DNA of 64,000 nucleotides from Bradyrhizobium diazoefficiens (GTDB taxonomy: Bacteria; Pseudomonadota; Alphaproteobacteria; Rhizobiales; Xanthobacteraceae): the NCBI RefSeq assembly GCF_018129965.1, contig NZ_JAFCKW010000024.1:25897-89896 (forward strand), in the 5' to 3' direction. This document shows positions 51,792 through 60,284 of this stretch, piece after piece; within the stretch, counting starts at the first letter, position 1, and each line of letters begins with the position of its first letter. The notes beneath the pieces were generated by a model, which had not been told where the DNA came from, did not search any database, and saw nothing but the letters and a program-made list of their open reading frames with translations. The translations under genes were made by a program, and so were the position numbers.

Positions 51792-52670
51792 ATGTCAATC
51801 CCGCTTTCCAAGGCGATCGCGTCCACCGCTCTGGCCGCATGCCTTGCGTCGTTCGTCACGTCATCAGCCAAAGCAGATGCTGCGCCGGTCGGTTTTGGCC
51901 CGGCCAACAGTTCGGGCTGGTTGGCCGGCGCGGTCGCAGGATACAATTGGCAAAAGGGCAAACTCGTCGTCGGTATCGAAGCCGATGCGTCATGGACTAG
52001 CCTCAAGAGCCAGACGACAGGCACGTTCGTCGATCCGGCAAATCCCAATTTCGTCTTTCCGTCCGGAGATGTGACAGCGCGTATCGACTGGTATGGCACG
52101 ATCCGCGCGCGCGCAGGATTCGTGGCCGGTTCGTTCCTGTTCTACGGCACCGGTGGGCTTGCCTACGGCAATGTCAGCTTGAGCAACAGATATGACCTCG
52201 GCGCGAGTGGAAACGCGTCGTCGATCGCGCCTCTCAGCTCGAACATATCGAGCGTCAGGGCCGGATGGGTCGCTGGCGTCGGCGTCGACTGGATGCTCAG
52301 CCGGAATCTCGTCGCCGGCCTTCAGTATCAGTATGTCGATCTCGGGACTGTCGCTCTCGCTCCGATGATCGCGCCAGCGCCGTTGGTCGGGACGAGTTCG
52401 CCCGGCGCAAGCGTGCATGCGCAATTCCAGACGGTCACGATCAGCCTGAGTTACAAGTTCGGCCAGCCGTCCGGCCCGTCGGACGCGCATGCGAGCATGT
52501 GGGTCAAGGCGCCGCCGCCTCCGCCGGCCGACCCCTGGGCCGGTTTCTATGTCGGCGGACGGGCAGGCGGTGCATGGGGCAACCATCTGCATACATCGCC
52601 CCCGACGTTCCAGCCGCCCGTCGTGCCACCGCCGCCGCCGCCGCCTCCACCGTCAAACACGTCGAGCTGA
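51792..52670 (+). CDS. Omp25-like outer-membrane beta-barrel protein with permuted layout
   Basis: 292 residues from ATG 51792. Signal peptide about 1-29 (SKAIASTALAACLASFVTSSA). The mature part begins with SSGWLAGAVAGYNWQKGK and LVVGIEADASW, which in usual Omp25-like proteins come after the first strand, and continues through the barrel to the usual end VTISLSYKFG. After that comes a linker with PPPPP and then WAGFYVGGRAGGAWG (249-263), which is normally the first strand. A poly-Pro tail ends the protein. The order thus looks circularly permuted, or the end is the start of a lost second barrel. Confidence 0.75.
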   Translation: MSIPLSKAIASTALAACLASFVTSSAKADAAPVGFGPANSSGWLAGAVAGYNWQKGKLVVGIEADASWTSLKSQTTGTFVDPANPNFVFPSGDVTARIDWYGTIRARAGFVAGSFLFYGTGGLAYGNVSLSNRYDLGASGNASSIAPLSSNISSVRAGWVAGVGVDWMLSRNLVAGLQYQYVDLGTVALAPMIAPAPLVGTSSPGASVHAQFQTVTISLSYKFGQPSGPSDAHASMWVKAPPPPPADPWAGFYVGGRAGGAWGNHLHTSPPTFQPPVVPPPPPPPPPSNTSS

Positions 52671-52730
52671 CCGTCAATTCCGGAGCCGAGGCGCCTGCGC
52701 GGCGTGTCGGCTCGGCCGGGCCGGGATCGG

Positions 52731-53312
52731 CTATTTGAAAATATGCAGCGCTGCATGTTGCAGCAGCATGATCGCCTTTCCGTCGATGATCCGTCCGTCT
52801 GCGATCATCGTCAGGGCTTCGTCGATGGAGAGCTCCAGCACCTCGATGTCCTCGCCTTCGTGCGCGAGGCCGCCGCCGGCACTGACGCGCATCGAAGGGT
52901 CGTACTCGGCGACGAAGAAATGCAGTCTCTCCGTCACGGAGCCGGGGCTCATGAACGCCTCGAACACCTTCTGGACGTGGTGCAGGCGGTAGCCGGTTTC
53001 CTCCTCGGCCTCGGCGCGGATGCGCACCTCGGGCGTGGCGTCGTCGAGCACGCCGGCGGCCGCCTCGATCAGGAGATCGTCATAGCCGCGGATGAACGCC
53101 GGCAGGCGGAACTGGCGTACCAGGATCACGGTGCGCCGCGCGCGATTGTAAGGCAGCACGGCGGCGGCGTTGTCGCGCTCATAGGTCTCGCGCTGCTGCG
53201 ACTGCCATTCGCCATTGGCGCGCCGGTAGTCGAACGTCGTGCTCTTCAGCGTGGTCCAGCCGTCCGAGAGCACGCGGACGTCCTTGATGCGGACGCGGTC
53301 GGAAATGGTCAT
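52731..53312 (-). CDS. Nudix hydrolase, NudK/ADP-sugar pyrophosphatase type
   Basis: 193 residues. Variant of the Nudix box at 86-108: AGVLDDATPEVRIRAEAEEE then TGY, with Ala where the first Arg of REUxEE is expected, yet both catalytic Glu are there. The N-terminal RETYERDNAAAVLPYN and VRQFRLPAF are typical of NudK/NudF. It likely hydrolyses GDP-mannose or ADP-sugars. Last gene of the operon tsaC-FAD oxidase-ypeA-Nudix, 12 bases after ypeA. Confidence 0.85.
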   Translation of the reverse strand: MTISDRVRIKDVRVLSDGWTTLKSTTFDYRRANGEWQSQQRETYERDNAAAVLPYNRARRTVILVRQFRLPAFIRGYDDLLIEAAAGVLDDATPEVRIRAEAEEETGYRLHHVQKVFEAFMSPGSVTERLHFFVAEYDPSMRVSAGGGLAHEGEDIEVLELSIDEALTMIADGRIIDGKAIMLLQHAALHIFK

Positions 53313-53324
53313 GCTGTTGTCCGG

Positions 53325-53762
53325 CTAGCTGGTCGCGCGGCCGTCGAGCCACTTCTGGAACATCACCGAGGTCGATTCCTCGAAGCCCAGCGACTGGTAG
53401 AACGCATTGGCCTGCGCGTTCTCGCGCCGGACCAGCAGCTGCAGTTTCGCGATGCCGGCCGTGCGCAGCCAGTCCTCCGCCGCCGCCATGATGGCGCGGC
53501 CATAGCCGCGCTTGCGCCCATCCGGATCGACCGCGACGTAATAGACCCAGCCGCGATGACCGTCCTGGCCGACCATGACCGTGGCGACGATGGCGCCGCC
53601 GTCGCGGCCGACCAGCACCGTCGAATTACCCCGCCGCCGCGCCAGCGCGATGTCGGCGTGCGGATCGTTCCAGGGCCGCGTCAGCCCGCAGCGCTGCCAC
53701 AGCGCGACGACGTTCTCGACATCGGCATCGCCGATCGCATCGATCGTGAGGGACACGCTCAC
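53325..53762 (-). CDS. ypeA: GNAT acetyltransferase, YpeA type
   Basis: 145 residues from GTG 53762, which overlaps the stop of the oxidoreductase (GTGA); a second GTG at 53756 is possible. GNAT fold: LWQRCGLTRPWNDPHADI, the central GQDGHRGWVYYVAVDP, the acetyl-CoA loop RKRGYGRAI, and AFYQSLGFEE. It resembles E. coli YpeA through much of its length (from memory). The target is unknown. Confidence 0.88.
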   Translation of the reverse strand: MSVSLTIDAIGDADVENVVALWQRCGLTRPWNDPHADIALARRRGNSTVLVGRDGGAIVATVMVGQDGHRGWVYYVAVDPDGRKRGYGRAIMAAAEDWLRTAGIAKLQLLVRRENAQANAFYQSLGFEESTSVMFQKWLDGRATS

Positions 53763-55186
53763 AGCACTTTGCCCGGGTTCAGGATGCCGTGGGGATCGAG
53801 CATCGCCTTGATCGACCGCATCAGCGCGATTGCGGTCTTGTCCTTGACCTCGGGCAGTTCGTCGCGCTTGAGCACGCCGATGCCGTGCTCGGCCGAGATC
53901 GAGCCGCCCATGCGCAGCACGATCTCGAAGACGACCGCGTTCATCTCGTGCCAGCGCGCGAGGTAATCGGCGCTGTTCGCGCCGATCGGCTGGCTGACAT
54001 TGTAATGCAGATTGCCGTCGCCGAGATGGCCGAACGGCACCGGCCGGCACCCCGGGATCAGCTTGACCACGGCCGCGTTGGCCTCCTCGATGAAGGCGGG
54101 CACGGCGGCGATCGGTACCGAGATGTCATGCTTGATCGAGCCGCCTTCGGGCTTCTGCGCCCACGACATCTCCTCGCGCAATTTCCAGAAGCCGTTGCGC
54201 TGGCTGAGATTGGCCGCGATCACGGCATCGTCCACGATCTCCTCTTCCATGGCGCGGGCGAGGATCGTCTCCAGCGGCGTGCGGGCGTCGTCGCCGGGCG
54301 AGGACAATTCCATCAGCACGTACCAGGGATGCTTTTCCTGAAGCGGATCGCGCACGTCGTTGCCGTGGCGAACCGAGAAATCGACCGCCATTTCCGAGAG
54401 CAGCTCGAAGCTCGTCAGCGCGCTGGCGGCCTCGCCTTGCGCGATGGTCAGCAGCTTCAGCGCGGCCGCCGGCGATTTCAGCCCGACATAGGCGGTCTCG
54501 ACCGACCGCGGCTTCGGAAACAGTTTCAGCGTCGCCGCCGTGATGATGCCGAGCGTGCCTTCCGCGCCGATGAAGAGATTGTGCAGATTGTAGCCGGTGT
54601 TGTCCTTCTTCAGCTTCGACAGCGTGTTGAGCACGCGTCCGTCGGCCAGCACCACCTCGAGCCCCAGCGCCATTTCGCGCGCCACGCCGTAGGCGAGCGC
54701 GGCGGTGCCGCCGGCATTGGTGGAGAGGTTGCCGCCGATGGTGCAGCTGCCTTCGGCGCCGAGCGACAGCGGAAACAGCCGGTCGACCTCGGACGCCTTC
54801 GCTTGCGCGATCTGCAGCACCACGCCGGCTTCGACCGTCATGGTGTTCGACGCCGTGTCGACCTCGCGGATCTTGTCGAGCCGTCGCAGCGACACCACCA
54901 CTTCGCCATTGTGCGGCGTCTGGCCGCCGACCAGACCTGTGTTGCCGCCCTGCGGCACCAGCGCGATGTTGTGCGCGGAGGCGAGCTTGCAGATCTCGGC
55001 GACCTCGGCGGTCGAGCCCGGGCGCAGCACCAGCGGCGAGCGGCCGTGGAACAGGTTGCGCTCCTCGGTGACATAGGTCTCGATGTCGGCCGCGGCGGTG
55101 ATCGCGTGTCTATCGCCGACGATCCTGCGCAATTGCTCGATCAGCTCGGGCGCCAGCGGAGGTGGGACGGATGTGTTGATGTTCAT
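53759..55186 (-). CDS. FAD-binding oxidase, D-2-hydroxyacid/D-lactate dehydrogenase type
   Basis: 475 residues. VAO/PCMH-type FAD domain in the first half (VPQGGNTGLVGGQTP, and LSLGAEGSCTIGGNLSTNAG) and a C-terminal cap of the GlcD/D2HGDH family with the metal-binding segment HLGDGNLHYN and a final SAEHGIG. It oxidises a D-2-hydroxyacid, such as D-lactate, D-2-hydroxyglutarate or glycolate; which one is not clear. 17 bases after tsaC and overlapping ypeA, so it is mid-operon. Confidence 0.9.
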   Translation of the reverse strand: MNINTSVPPPLAPELIEQLRRIVGDRHAITAAADIETYVTEERNLFHGRSPLVLRPGSTAEVAEICKLASAHNIALVPQGGNTGLVGGQTPHNGEVVVSLRRLDKIREVDTASNTMTVEAGVVLQIAQAKASEVDRLFPLSLGAEGSCTIGGNLSTNAGGTAALAYGVAREMALGLEVVLADGRVLNTLSKLKKDNTGYNLHNLFIGAEGTLGIITAATLKLFPKPRSVETAYVGLKSPAAALKLLTIAQGEAASALTSFELLSEMAVDFSVRHGNDVRDPLQEKHPWYVLMELSSPGDDARTPLETILARAMEEEIVDDAVIAANLSQRNGFWKLREEMSWAQKPEGGSIKHDISVPIAAVPAFIEEANAAVVKLIPGCRPVPFGHLGDGNLHYNVSQPIGANSADYLARWHEMNAVVFEIVLRMGGSISAEHGIGVLKRDELPEVKDKTAIALMRSIKAMLDPHGILNPGKVL

Positions 55187-55203
55187 GGTCTCTTCTCACG
55201 CTT

Positions 55204-56193
55204 CTATCGGGCGACCGCAGCCCGGCGCAGCCGGTCGTTGATGGCCTCGCCGAGCCCTTGTTCGGGAATCGTCATCACCGCGATCACCGGCGCGCCCTTC
55301 GCATCGAGGCTGCGAAGATAGCCGAACAGATTGGCGGCGGCTTCATCGAGATCGCCGGCGGGCGACAAATTCATCACCGCCGACGCGGCGTCAAGGCCGG
55401 GCAGGCGCGATGGCCCGAATGCCAGCAGCGCCTCGCCCGGGGCGACCTCGCGCGCGTCGAGCCGCACCTGCGCGCGCGGCGCGTAATGCGAGGCCAGCAT
55501 GCCCGGCGCCAGCGGCTGGCTGTCGTCGCTCCCGGCCTCGACCGGCGGCCGCGCCAGCGGCGCACCGAGCACCGCCTCGATCCTTTCGCGCGACAATCCG
55601 CCCGGCCGCAGCAGCATCGGCGCCTCGAAGCAGCCGACGATGGTGGATTCGACGCCGACCTCGACCGGCCCGCCATCGACGATCAGGTCGATCCGGCCCG
55701 CAAGATCGCTCGCGACATGGGCGGCCAGCGTCGGCGAGACATGGCCGGAGATGTTGGCCGACGGCGCCACCACGGCCCCGCCAAAGGCCCGCAGGATCGC
55801 CTGCGCGACCGGGTGGGCGGGAATGCGGATCGCGACCGTGTCGAGGCCCGCGGTGGCGAGATCCGCCACTGGGCAGCCCGCCGTCTTCGGCACCACCAGC
55901 GTCAGCGGCCCCGGCCAGAACGCTTCCGCCAGCAGCAAGGCCCGGGCATCGAACCGGCCGATCGCCTGCGCGGCCGCGAGATCGGCGACATGGGCGATCA
56001 GCGGATTGAAGGCCGGCCGGCCCTTGGCGGCGTACAGATGGGCGATGGCGGCCGCATCGGTGGCGTCCGCGCCGAGCCCGTAGACCGTCTCGGTCGGGAA
56101 CGCGACCAGCCCGCCAGAGGCCAAAGTCCGGGCCGCGGCTTCGGCCGCGGCGTCGCCGGCCGGTAAAATCAGCGTTTCAAGACCCGTTTTCAC
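55204..56193 (-). CDS. tsaC: L-threonylcarbamoyladenylate synthase (Sua5/TsaC)
   Basis: 329 residues from GTG 56193. It makes threonylcarbamoyl-AMP for the t6A37 modification of tRNAs. YrdC domain in the first two thirds: GGLVAFPTETVYGLGADAT, KGRPAFNPLIAHV, and SANISGHVSPT; the Sua5 C-terminal domain follows (GMLASHYAPRAQVRL). A longer ATG frame starts inside the tRNA gene and is rejected. GAGGA lies 12 bases before the GTG, which is somewhat far, so the exact start is less sure. First gene of a four-gene operon. Confidence 0.92.
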   Translation of the reverse strand: MKTGLETLILPAGDAAAEAAARTLASGGLVAFPTETVYGLGADATDAAAIAHLYAAKGRPAFNPLIAHVADLAAAQAIGRFDARALLLAEAFWPGPLTLVVPKTAGCPVADLATAGLDTVAIRIPAHPVAQAILRAFGGAVVAPSANISGHVSPTLAAHVASDLAGRIDLIVDGGPVEVGVESTIVGCFEAPMLLRPGGLSRERIEAVLGAPLARPPVEAGSDDSQPLAPGMLASHYAPRAQVRLDAREVAPGEALLAFGPSRLPGLDAASAVMNLSPAGDLDEAAANLFGYLRSLDAKGAPVIAVMTIPEQGLGEAINDRLRRAAVAR

Positions 56194-56261
56194 TGGGACG
56201 AAATTCCTCAAATCGGCCGCTTGCGGTGCGCCACACCCGACGCTATAAGCCGGCCTCTTGT

Positions 56262-56338
56262 CGGAGTGTGGCTCAGCCCGGTAGAGCACTGCGTTCGGGA
56301 CGCAGGGGTCGCAGGTTCGAATCCTGCCACTCCGACCA
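56262..56338 (+). tRNA. tRNA-Pro (CGG)
   Basis: 77 bases from the acceptor 5' half CGGAGTG to the 3' half CACTCCG plus ACCA. The anticodon stem CTGCG/CGCAG encloses TTCGGGA with anticodon CGG, and the T arm is GCAGGTTCGAATCCTGC. CCA is encoded. It is divergent from tsaC. Confidence 0.96.
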
Positions 56339-56465
56339 AGATTTCAAGCCGTTATAGTTTCGATGGTTTTTGCGCGCAACGACGAGCGCGCTGTTTTGGG
56401 GCGCGGCGGCCATGCCGAAGACCCTCGCGGAACGCCCCTGAGGGCCGGTCCCGTCGATGGACGGC

Positions 56466-56930
56466 TCACAGGCCGAATTCAGCCACGATCAGCGCGGCGA
56501 TCACGATCATCGTCAGCGGTTTGCGCAGTTTGGGATACCAGGATGGCGCAAGGCCCGCCTGCGTCGACCTGAGGTCGAACAGCAGCTGGGCCGCGAAGCC
56601 GGCCGCCAGCAGGGCGAGGCCGTACCGGGGATCGATCAGCAAGGCGGCCCAGCCGGCGAGCGAGGGAAGGACGCTGATCGCGAGGGTGCGGGCGTCGATG
56701 GCGTGGTCCGGCTGCGCGATCGACCGGGTCATCGCGGCGCCCCAATGGATGCCGCCGAGAAAGGACAGGATCACGGCGCCGTAAGCCAGCAATCCCAGCA
56801 GCGCGGCCGGCTTCCCATCTCCGGGGATCACCTGGGAGGCAATCGACAGCCCGACGAATGGCAAAAGGCCCAATCCGCCGAGCCATGCGGCAGCTCGCGG
56901 AACGGTTGCATATTGCGGGCCCTCAGACAT
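56466..56930 (-). CDS. DUF3429-type membrane protein
   Basis: 154 residues with about four to five hydrophobic helices. The segment AVILSFLGGIHWGAAM is the DUF3429 hallmark, and SWYPKLRKPLTMIVIAAL closes the protein. Function unknown; inner membrane. It overlaps the gene upstream by eight bases, so both are made from one transcript. Confidence 0.87.
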   Translation of the reverse strand: MSEGPQYATVPRAAAWLGGLGLLPFVGLSIASQVIPGDGKPAALLGLLAYGAVILSFLGGIHWGAAMTRSIAQPDHAIDARTLAISVLPSLAGWAALLIDPRYGLALLAAGFAAQLLFDLRSTQAGLAPSWYPKLRKPLTMIVIAALIVAEFGL

Positions 56931-57474
56931 GCCGCGCCGCCAGCATTGTCGAGCAGAGCAGGCCGATCAGCGCGATCAAGGCGGCCACGCTCATGCCGTT
57001 CAAGGCGATCAGCCGCGCATATTCCGATGTCACCATCACAGGCTCGCCGAGATGGGCGTCGACGAAGAGATAGGCGATGAAGGGCAGGGCGGCGACGATC
57101 GCGGACTTGATGCGCTCTTCAGGCCGGAACAGCACGGTGCCAAGCAGCGCACAGGGCAGCAGGAACAGTTCGACGCCCGACGCGGCGCCGAACAGCTTGG
57201 TGCAAAAAACGGTGTTGCCGACCCCGGCGAGTGGCAGCAGCGCGCGCCCCGCGAACGAATTCCGTTTCGCCACCGCCGGGACCGCGAGGAAGAACGGTGT
57301 CGACAGCAGGCTGACCCAGGCCGGCCAGGCCGCCGTCCCCACGATCCAATGCAGATAGAGCGGATAAAACGGCTGGTTGGAGCCCACCACGAGCGCGATC
57401 TTGCCGGCCAGCGCCGAGCGAGGGTCCGGGTGATCGGCATAATCGCCGATCCAGGCTGCAATGGTCTTGATCAT
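56923..57474 (-). CDS. Membrane protein of unknown function, 183 residues
   Basis: Five to six hydrophobic segments without known motifs: FYPLYLHWIVGTAAWPAWVS, LLPLAGVGNTVFCTKLFGAA, ELFLLPCALLGTVLF and a final ALNGMSVAALIALIGLL. It sits upstream of the DUF3429 gene and overlaps it. Its ATG overlaps the stop of an upstream frame (ATGA at 57471-57474). Confidence 0.75.
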   Translation of the reverse strand: MIKTIAAWIGDYADHPDPRSALAGKIALVVGSNQPFYPLYLHWIVGTAAWPAWVSLLSTPFFLAVPAVAKRNSFAGRALLPLAGVGNTVFCTKLFGAASGVELFLLPCALLGTVLFRPEERIKSAIVAALPFIAYLFVDAHLGEPVMVTSEYARLIALNGMSVAALIALIGLLCSTMLAARHV

Positions 57475-57620
57475 CTGTCCTGGGCGCGCCGTTTGATCTG
57501 ATCGTCCCGCACGATGGCGCCGCCATAGCCTAGGAAACGGTTCCAGTCCGGATTTGGATCACGCCAGCGGCGGGGAAAAGGGCCGGGCGCAATGATCCAA
57601 AACCCATACGGAATCGTTAT
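57471..57620 (-). pseudogene. Possible remnant of an upstream gene (C-terminal piece only)
   Basis: The frame ending in TGA 57471-57473 reads IPYGFWIIAPGPFPRRWRD, then PNPDWNRFLGYGGAIVRDD and QIKRRAQDR. This looks protein-like, and its stop overlaps the next ATG in the usual coupled way, yet no plausible start exists nearby; upstream it runs into the opposite-strand DUF2256 and ubiG genes. It may be the end of a gene cut off by a rearrangement. Alternatively it is a chance frame. I do not recognise a family. Confidence 0.3.
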
Positions 57621-57714
57621 GCAGATGAAAAGTCCCGCTCTGTGTGTGGCGCGACGCGGGTTGCGAGCGCAAGCCGTGCGGCGGGCGTGTTTATCCGCTC
57701 CGGGCAAGCCTGCC

Positions 57715-57879
57715 ATGCCGAAGATGCGACGCAAAGCGGACCTTCCGACCAAGATATGCGCCGCTTGCAAGCGGCCATTCGCCTGGCGGCGAAAATGGGC
57801 GCGCGATTGGCCGGAGGTGAAATTCTGTTCCGAACGCTGTCGCGGCGACGGGCGACGAGCCGCGCGCCAGGAAGGCTGA
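57715..57879 (+). CDS. DUF2256 small zinc-finger-like protein, 54 residues
   Basis: From ATG 57715. MPKMRRKADLPTKICAACKR then PFAWRRKWARDWPEVKFCSE and RCRGDGRRA is the DUF2256 pattern, with Cys pairs CAAC and CSERC that can bind zinc. The frame is open upstream to 57592, but the family starts at this Met. Function unknown. It ends two bases before ubiG. Confidence 0.85.
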   Translation: MPKMRRKADLPTKICAACKRPFAWRRKWARDWPEVKFCSERCRGDGRRAARQEG

Positions 57880-57881
57880 CC

Positions 57882-58658
57882 ATGCTGCGCAAGGACATGA
57901 AGACCGGTCTCGCGCCGACTGCGGATCCCGCCGAGATCGCGCGGTTCGAGGCGCTCGCCGAGGATTGGTGGAATCCCGACGGCCGCATGAAACTGGTCCA
58001 TAGCTTCAATGCGGCGCGCGTCGCGCATCTGCGCAACCGGCTCCCCGCGCTGATGGTGCGCGACACGAGGCTGGCGCGGCCGCTGGAAGGAATGACCCTG
58101 CTCGATGTCGGTTGCGGCGCCGGCCTCGTGATGGAGCCGATGGCGCGTCTCGGCGCCGCGGCGCTCGGCATCGACGCCGCCGAACGCAACATTCGCGTGG
58201 CGAGCCTGCATGCGGACAAGGCCGGTCTGCCCATCGCGTACCGGCAGGCCGTTCCCGAGGAGCTGGTCGCCGAAGGGCGGCAGTTCGACATCGTGCTATC
58301 GCTCGAGGTCGTCGAGCACGTCGCGGACACCGATCGCTTTCTCGCTGCCACCGGCAGCCTGGTTGCGCCCGGCGGCCTGCTGGTGATCGGCACGTTGAAC
58401 CGCACGCTGGTGTCGTTCGTGAAGGCGATCATCGGGGCGGAATATGTGCTGGGCTGGTTGCCCCGCGGCACGCACGACTGGCGTCGCTTCATGCGGCCGG
58501 ACGAGATCGCGCGCACGCTTGCTCCGCTCGGCTTCTCCGTCGTCGAGACCTGCGGACTGGAACTCGCGCCGATCGGCATGCGCTGGCATACGACCCGCTC
58601 ATGCAACACCAACTATCTGCAGATCCACCGGCGGCGCGGCGAGCCGACGGCGGCATGA
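57882..58658 (+). CDS. ubiG: UbiG-like 3-demethylubiquinone O-methyltransferase
   Basis: 258 residues from ATG 57882, with GAAGG just upstream. SAM-dependent O-methylation in ubiquinone synthesis. FEALAEDWWNPDGRMKLVH (28-46), SAM motif LLDVGCGAGLVMEPMARLGA, LEVVEHVADTDRFL and the UbiG hallmark IGAEYVLGWLPRGTHDW are present. The C-terminal end (SCNTNYLQIHRRRG) differs from the usual DVNYM type, so a paralogue with a changed substrate is possible. Co-transcribed with the DUF2256 gene. Confidence 0.8.
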   Translation: MLRKDMKTGLAPTADPAEIARFEALAEDWWNPDGRMKLVHSFNAARVAHLRNRLPALMVRDTRLARPLEGMTLLDVGCGAGLVMEPMARLGAAALGIDAAERNIRVASLHADKAGLPIAYRQAVPEELVAEGRQFDIVLSLEVVEHVADTDRFLAATGSLVAPGGLLVIGTLNRTLVSFVKAIIGAEYVLGWLPRGTHDWRRFMRPDEIARTLAPLGFSVVETCGLELAPIGMRWHTTRSCNTNYLQIHRRRGEPTAA

Positions 58659-58766
58659 TCGGCCGGGCGCGCGGTGATCCAGAAGCGCGCGCCGCTCGTT
58701 ATCCGATGTCGTCCGTCGCCAAGTCATTTGCTTCGTGGCGGCGGATAAAGCGAAAGGTTGAATGGC

Positions 58767-59369
58767 GTGACTGTGAATAGCGGAAGTGCTCCTGATCGGC
58801 TGCAGCGGCCGAGCCGCGAAGAGGCCGAGGCTGCATTTCGAACCATTATCCGGTGGGCGGGCGACGATCCGGACCGGCCAGGATTGCTCGAAACGCCGGC
58901 CCGCGCGGCGCGGGCCTTCGAGGAATATTTTGCAGGCTACAAGCAGGATCCGATCCAGATCCTCGACCGGACCTTCGACGAGACGGGCAGCTACGAGGAG
59001 ATGGTGATCCTGCGCGGGATCTCCTTCGAGAGCCACTGCGAGCATCACATCGCGCCGATCATCGGCCGCGCCTGGGTCGCCTATGTGCCGGATGGCCGTG
59101 TCGTCGGCATCTCGAAGCTCGCGCGCGTGGTGCAGGTCTACGCCAAGCGTTTCCAGATCCAGGAACGCATGACCTCCGACATCGCGTCGGCCGTTCAGAA
59201 GGCTCTCAATCCGAAGGGCGTGGGCGTCATTCTCAAGGCCAATCACCACTGCATGTCGACCCGCGGGGTGCAGAAGATCGGTTCGGACATGGTGACGAGC
59301 TGCATGCTCGGCTGCTTCCGCGACAATCCGATCTCGCGTCAGGAGTTCATGGCCATGGTCGAGGATTGA
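58767..59369 (+). CDS. folE: GTP cyclohydrolase I
   Basis: 200 residues from GTG 58767, with AAAGG nine bases upstream; TTG 58758 is an alternative. It converts GTP to dihydroneopterin triphosphate, the first step of folate (and queuosine precursor) synthesis. Zinc ligands: C91 and H94 in FESHCEHHIAPI and C162 in NHHCMSTRGVQ. The GISKLARVVQVYAKRFQIQE core is intact. Single gene. Confidence 0.96.
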   Translation: MTVNSGSAPDRLQRPSREEAEAAFRTIIRWAGDDPDRPGLLETPARAARAFEEYFAGYKQDPIQILDRTFDETGSYEEMVILRGISFESHCEHHIAPIIGRAWVAYVPDGRVVGISKLARVVQVYAKRFQIQERMTSDIASAVQKALNPKGVGVILKANHHCMSTRGVQKIGSDMVTSCMLGCFRDNPISRQEFMAMVED

Positions 59370-59528
59370 GCGTGGCACTGCGCCGCAGGATTTTCGAACC
59401 GGCATGTGATCCAGCCGCAGCGAGCCTCCGTTTCGTCAGCGTCGATCGCATCTGATCGCACGATGGATGCGGCATATCGCGCGCATCCGTCACATCGGTT
59501 GAGTTTCAATCATGGCAACTCGGAGAAA

Positions 59529-60035
59529 ATGATGACGCCTGCAATTCGTTCGTTCGTGGCCGGAGCCACCATGCTGGCCGGCTTGCTCGGTCCCTCGATG
59601 GCGCGCGCCGCCGATATCGTCGACACCGCCGTTGCTGCCGGATCGTTCACCACGCTGGTGACCGCCGTGAAGGCCGCGGGCCTCGTTCACACGCTGAAGG
59701 GCAAGGGCCCGTTCACGGTGTTCGCCCCGAACGATGCGGCGTTCGCCAAGCTGCCGCCGGGAACGGTCGAGTCGCTGCTCAAGGACAAGGCCAAGCTCGC
59801 GGCGATCCTGAAGTATCACGTTGTTCCGGGCCGCGTGAAGGCGGCTGACGTGGCCGGCAAGTCGCTCCAGGTGAAGACGGTGCAGGGCCAGACCGTGAGC
59901 GTCAACGGCAATCTCGGCGTCACGGTCAACGATGCGCACGTCATCCAGCCCGACATCGAGGCCTCGAACGGCGTCATCCACGTGATCGACACCGTGCTGC
60001 TGCCGCCGGCACGCGCCAAGAAGATGCATCACTGA
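59529..60035 (+). CDS. Secreted fasciclin-domain protein
   Basis: 168 residues from ATG 59529 (ATG 59532 has slightly better spacing to GGAG). Signal peptide about 1-27 (SFVAGATMLAGLLGPSMARA). One FAS1 domain follows: the H1 box FTVFAPNDAAFAKLP, then LKYHVVPGRVKAADV and the H2-like IEASNGVIHVIDTVLLP. Such periplasmic or surface proteins serve in adhesion; the partner is unknown. A strong terminator follows. Confidence 0.92.
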   Translation: MMTPAIRSFVAGATMLAGLLGPSMARAADIVDTAVAAGSFTTLVTAVKAAGLVHTLKGKGPFTVFAPNDAAFAKLPPGTVESLLKDKAKLAAILKYHVVPGRVKAADVAGKSLQVKTVQGQTVSVNGNLGVTVNDAHVIQPDIEASNGVIHVIDTVLLPPARAKKMHH

Positions 60036-60053
60036 ACGACATCATCGTCGGAG

Positions 60054-60087
60054 CACCCGGCCGCTGCGGCGGCCGGGTGTTTTTTTA
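60054..60087 (+). terminator. Rho-independent terminator after the fasciclin gene
   Basis: CACCCGGCCG (60054-60063) pairs with CGGCCGGGTG (60070-60079) around CTGCGG, followed by seven T. It is 18 bases after the stop. The following bases to 60230 show nothing further. Confidence 0.92.
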
Positions 60088-60230
60088 CAGTTTGTAGGGC
60101 GCCCTGACGCCGGGATCGCCGTCCGGAAAATCCTTGGTGTCATGATGGGTCGATCAGGGCCGTCCATCAAACCCCTGCGTGGCGATAGCCGATTGCCAGC
60201 CAGCCTTGCTGACGGCTAGATGAGCGCACA

Positions 60231-60257
60231 GTCGATCGCGCTCACGGCGCGATCGAC
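60231..60257. promoter_or_regulatory. Perfect 11-bp inverted repeat before the Bug-type gene
   Basis: GTCGATCGCGC (60231-60241), TCACG, GCGCGATCGAC (60247-60257). It ends 27 bases before the ATG at 60285. It may be an operator or an RNA hairpin. Confidence 0.5.
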
Positions 60258-60284
60258 CAAAAGCAAGAAGCAGGGGTGGAAATC

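Noticed and set aside
53789..55321. 510-residue frame antisense to the FAD oxidase
   Set aside because: Extends across a gene border and lacks any motif.
56194..56289. ATG start of tsaC at 56289
   Set aside because: It lies inside the tRNA-Pro gene; the family N-terminus begins near GTG 56193.
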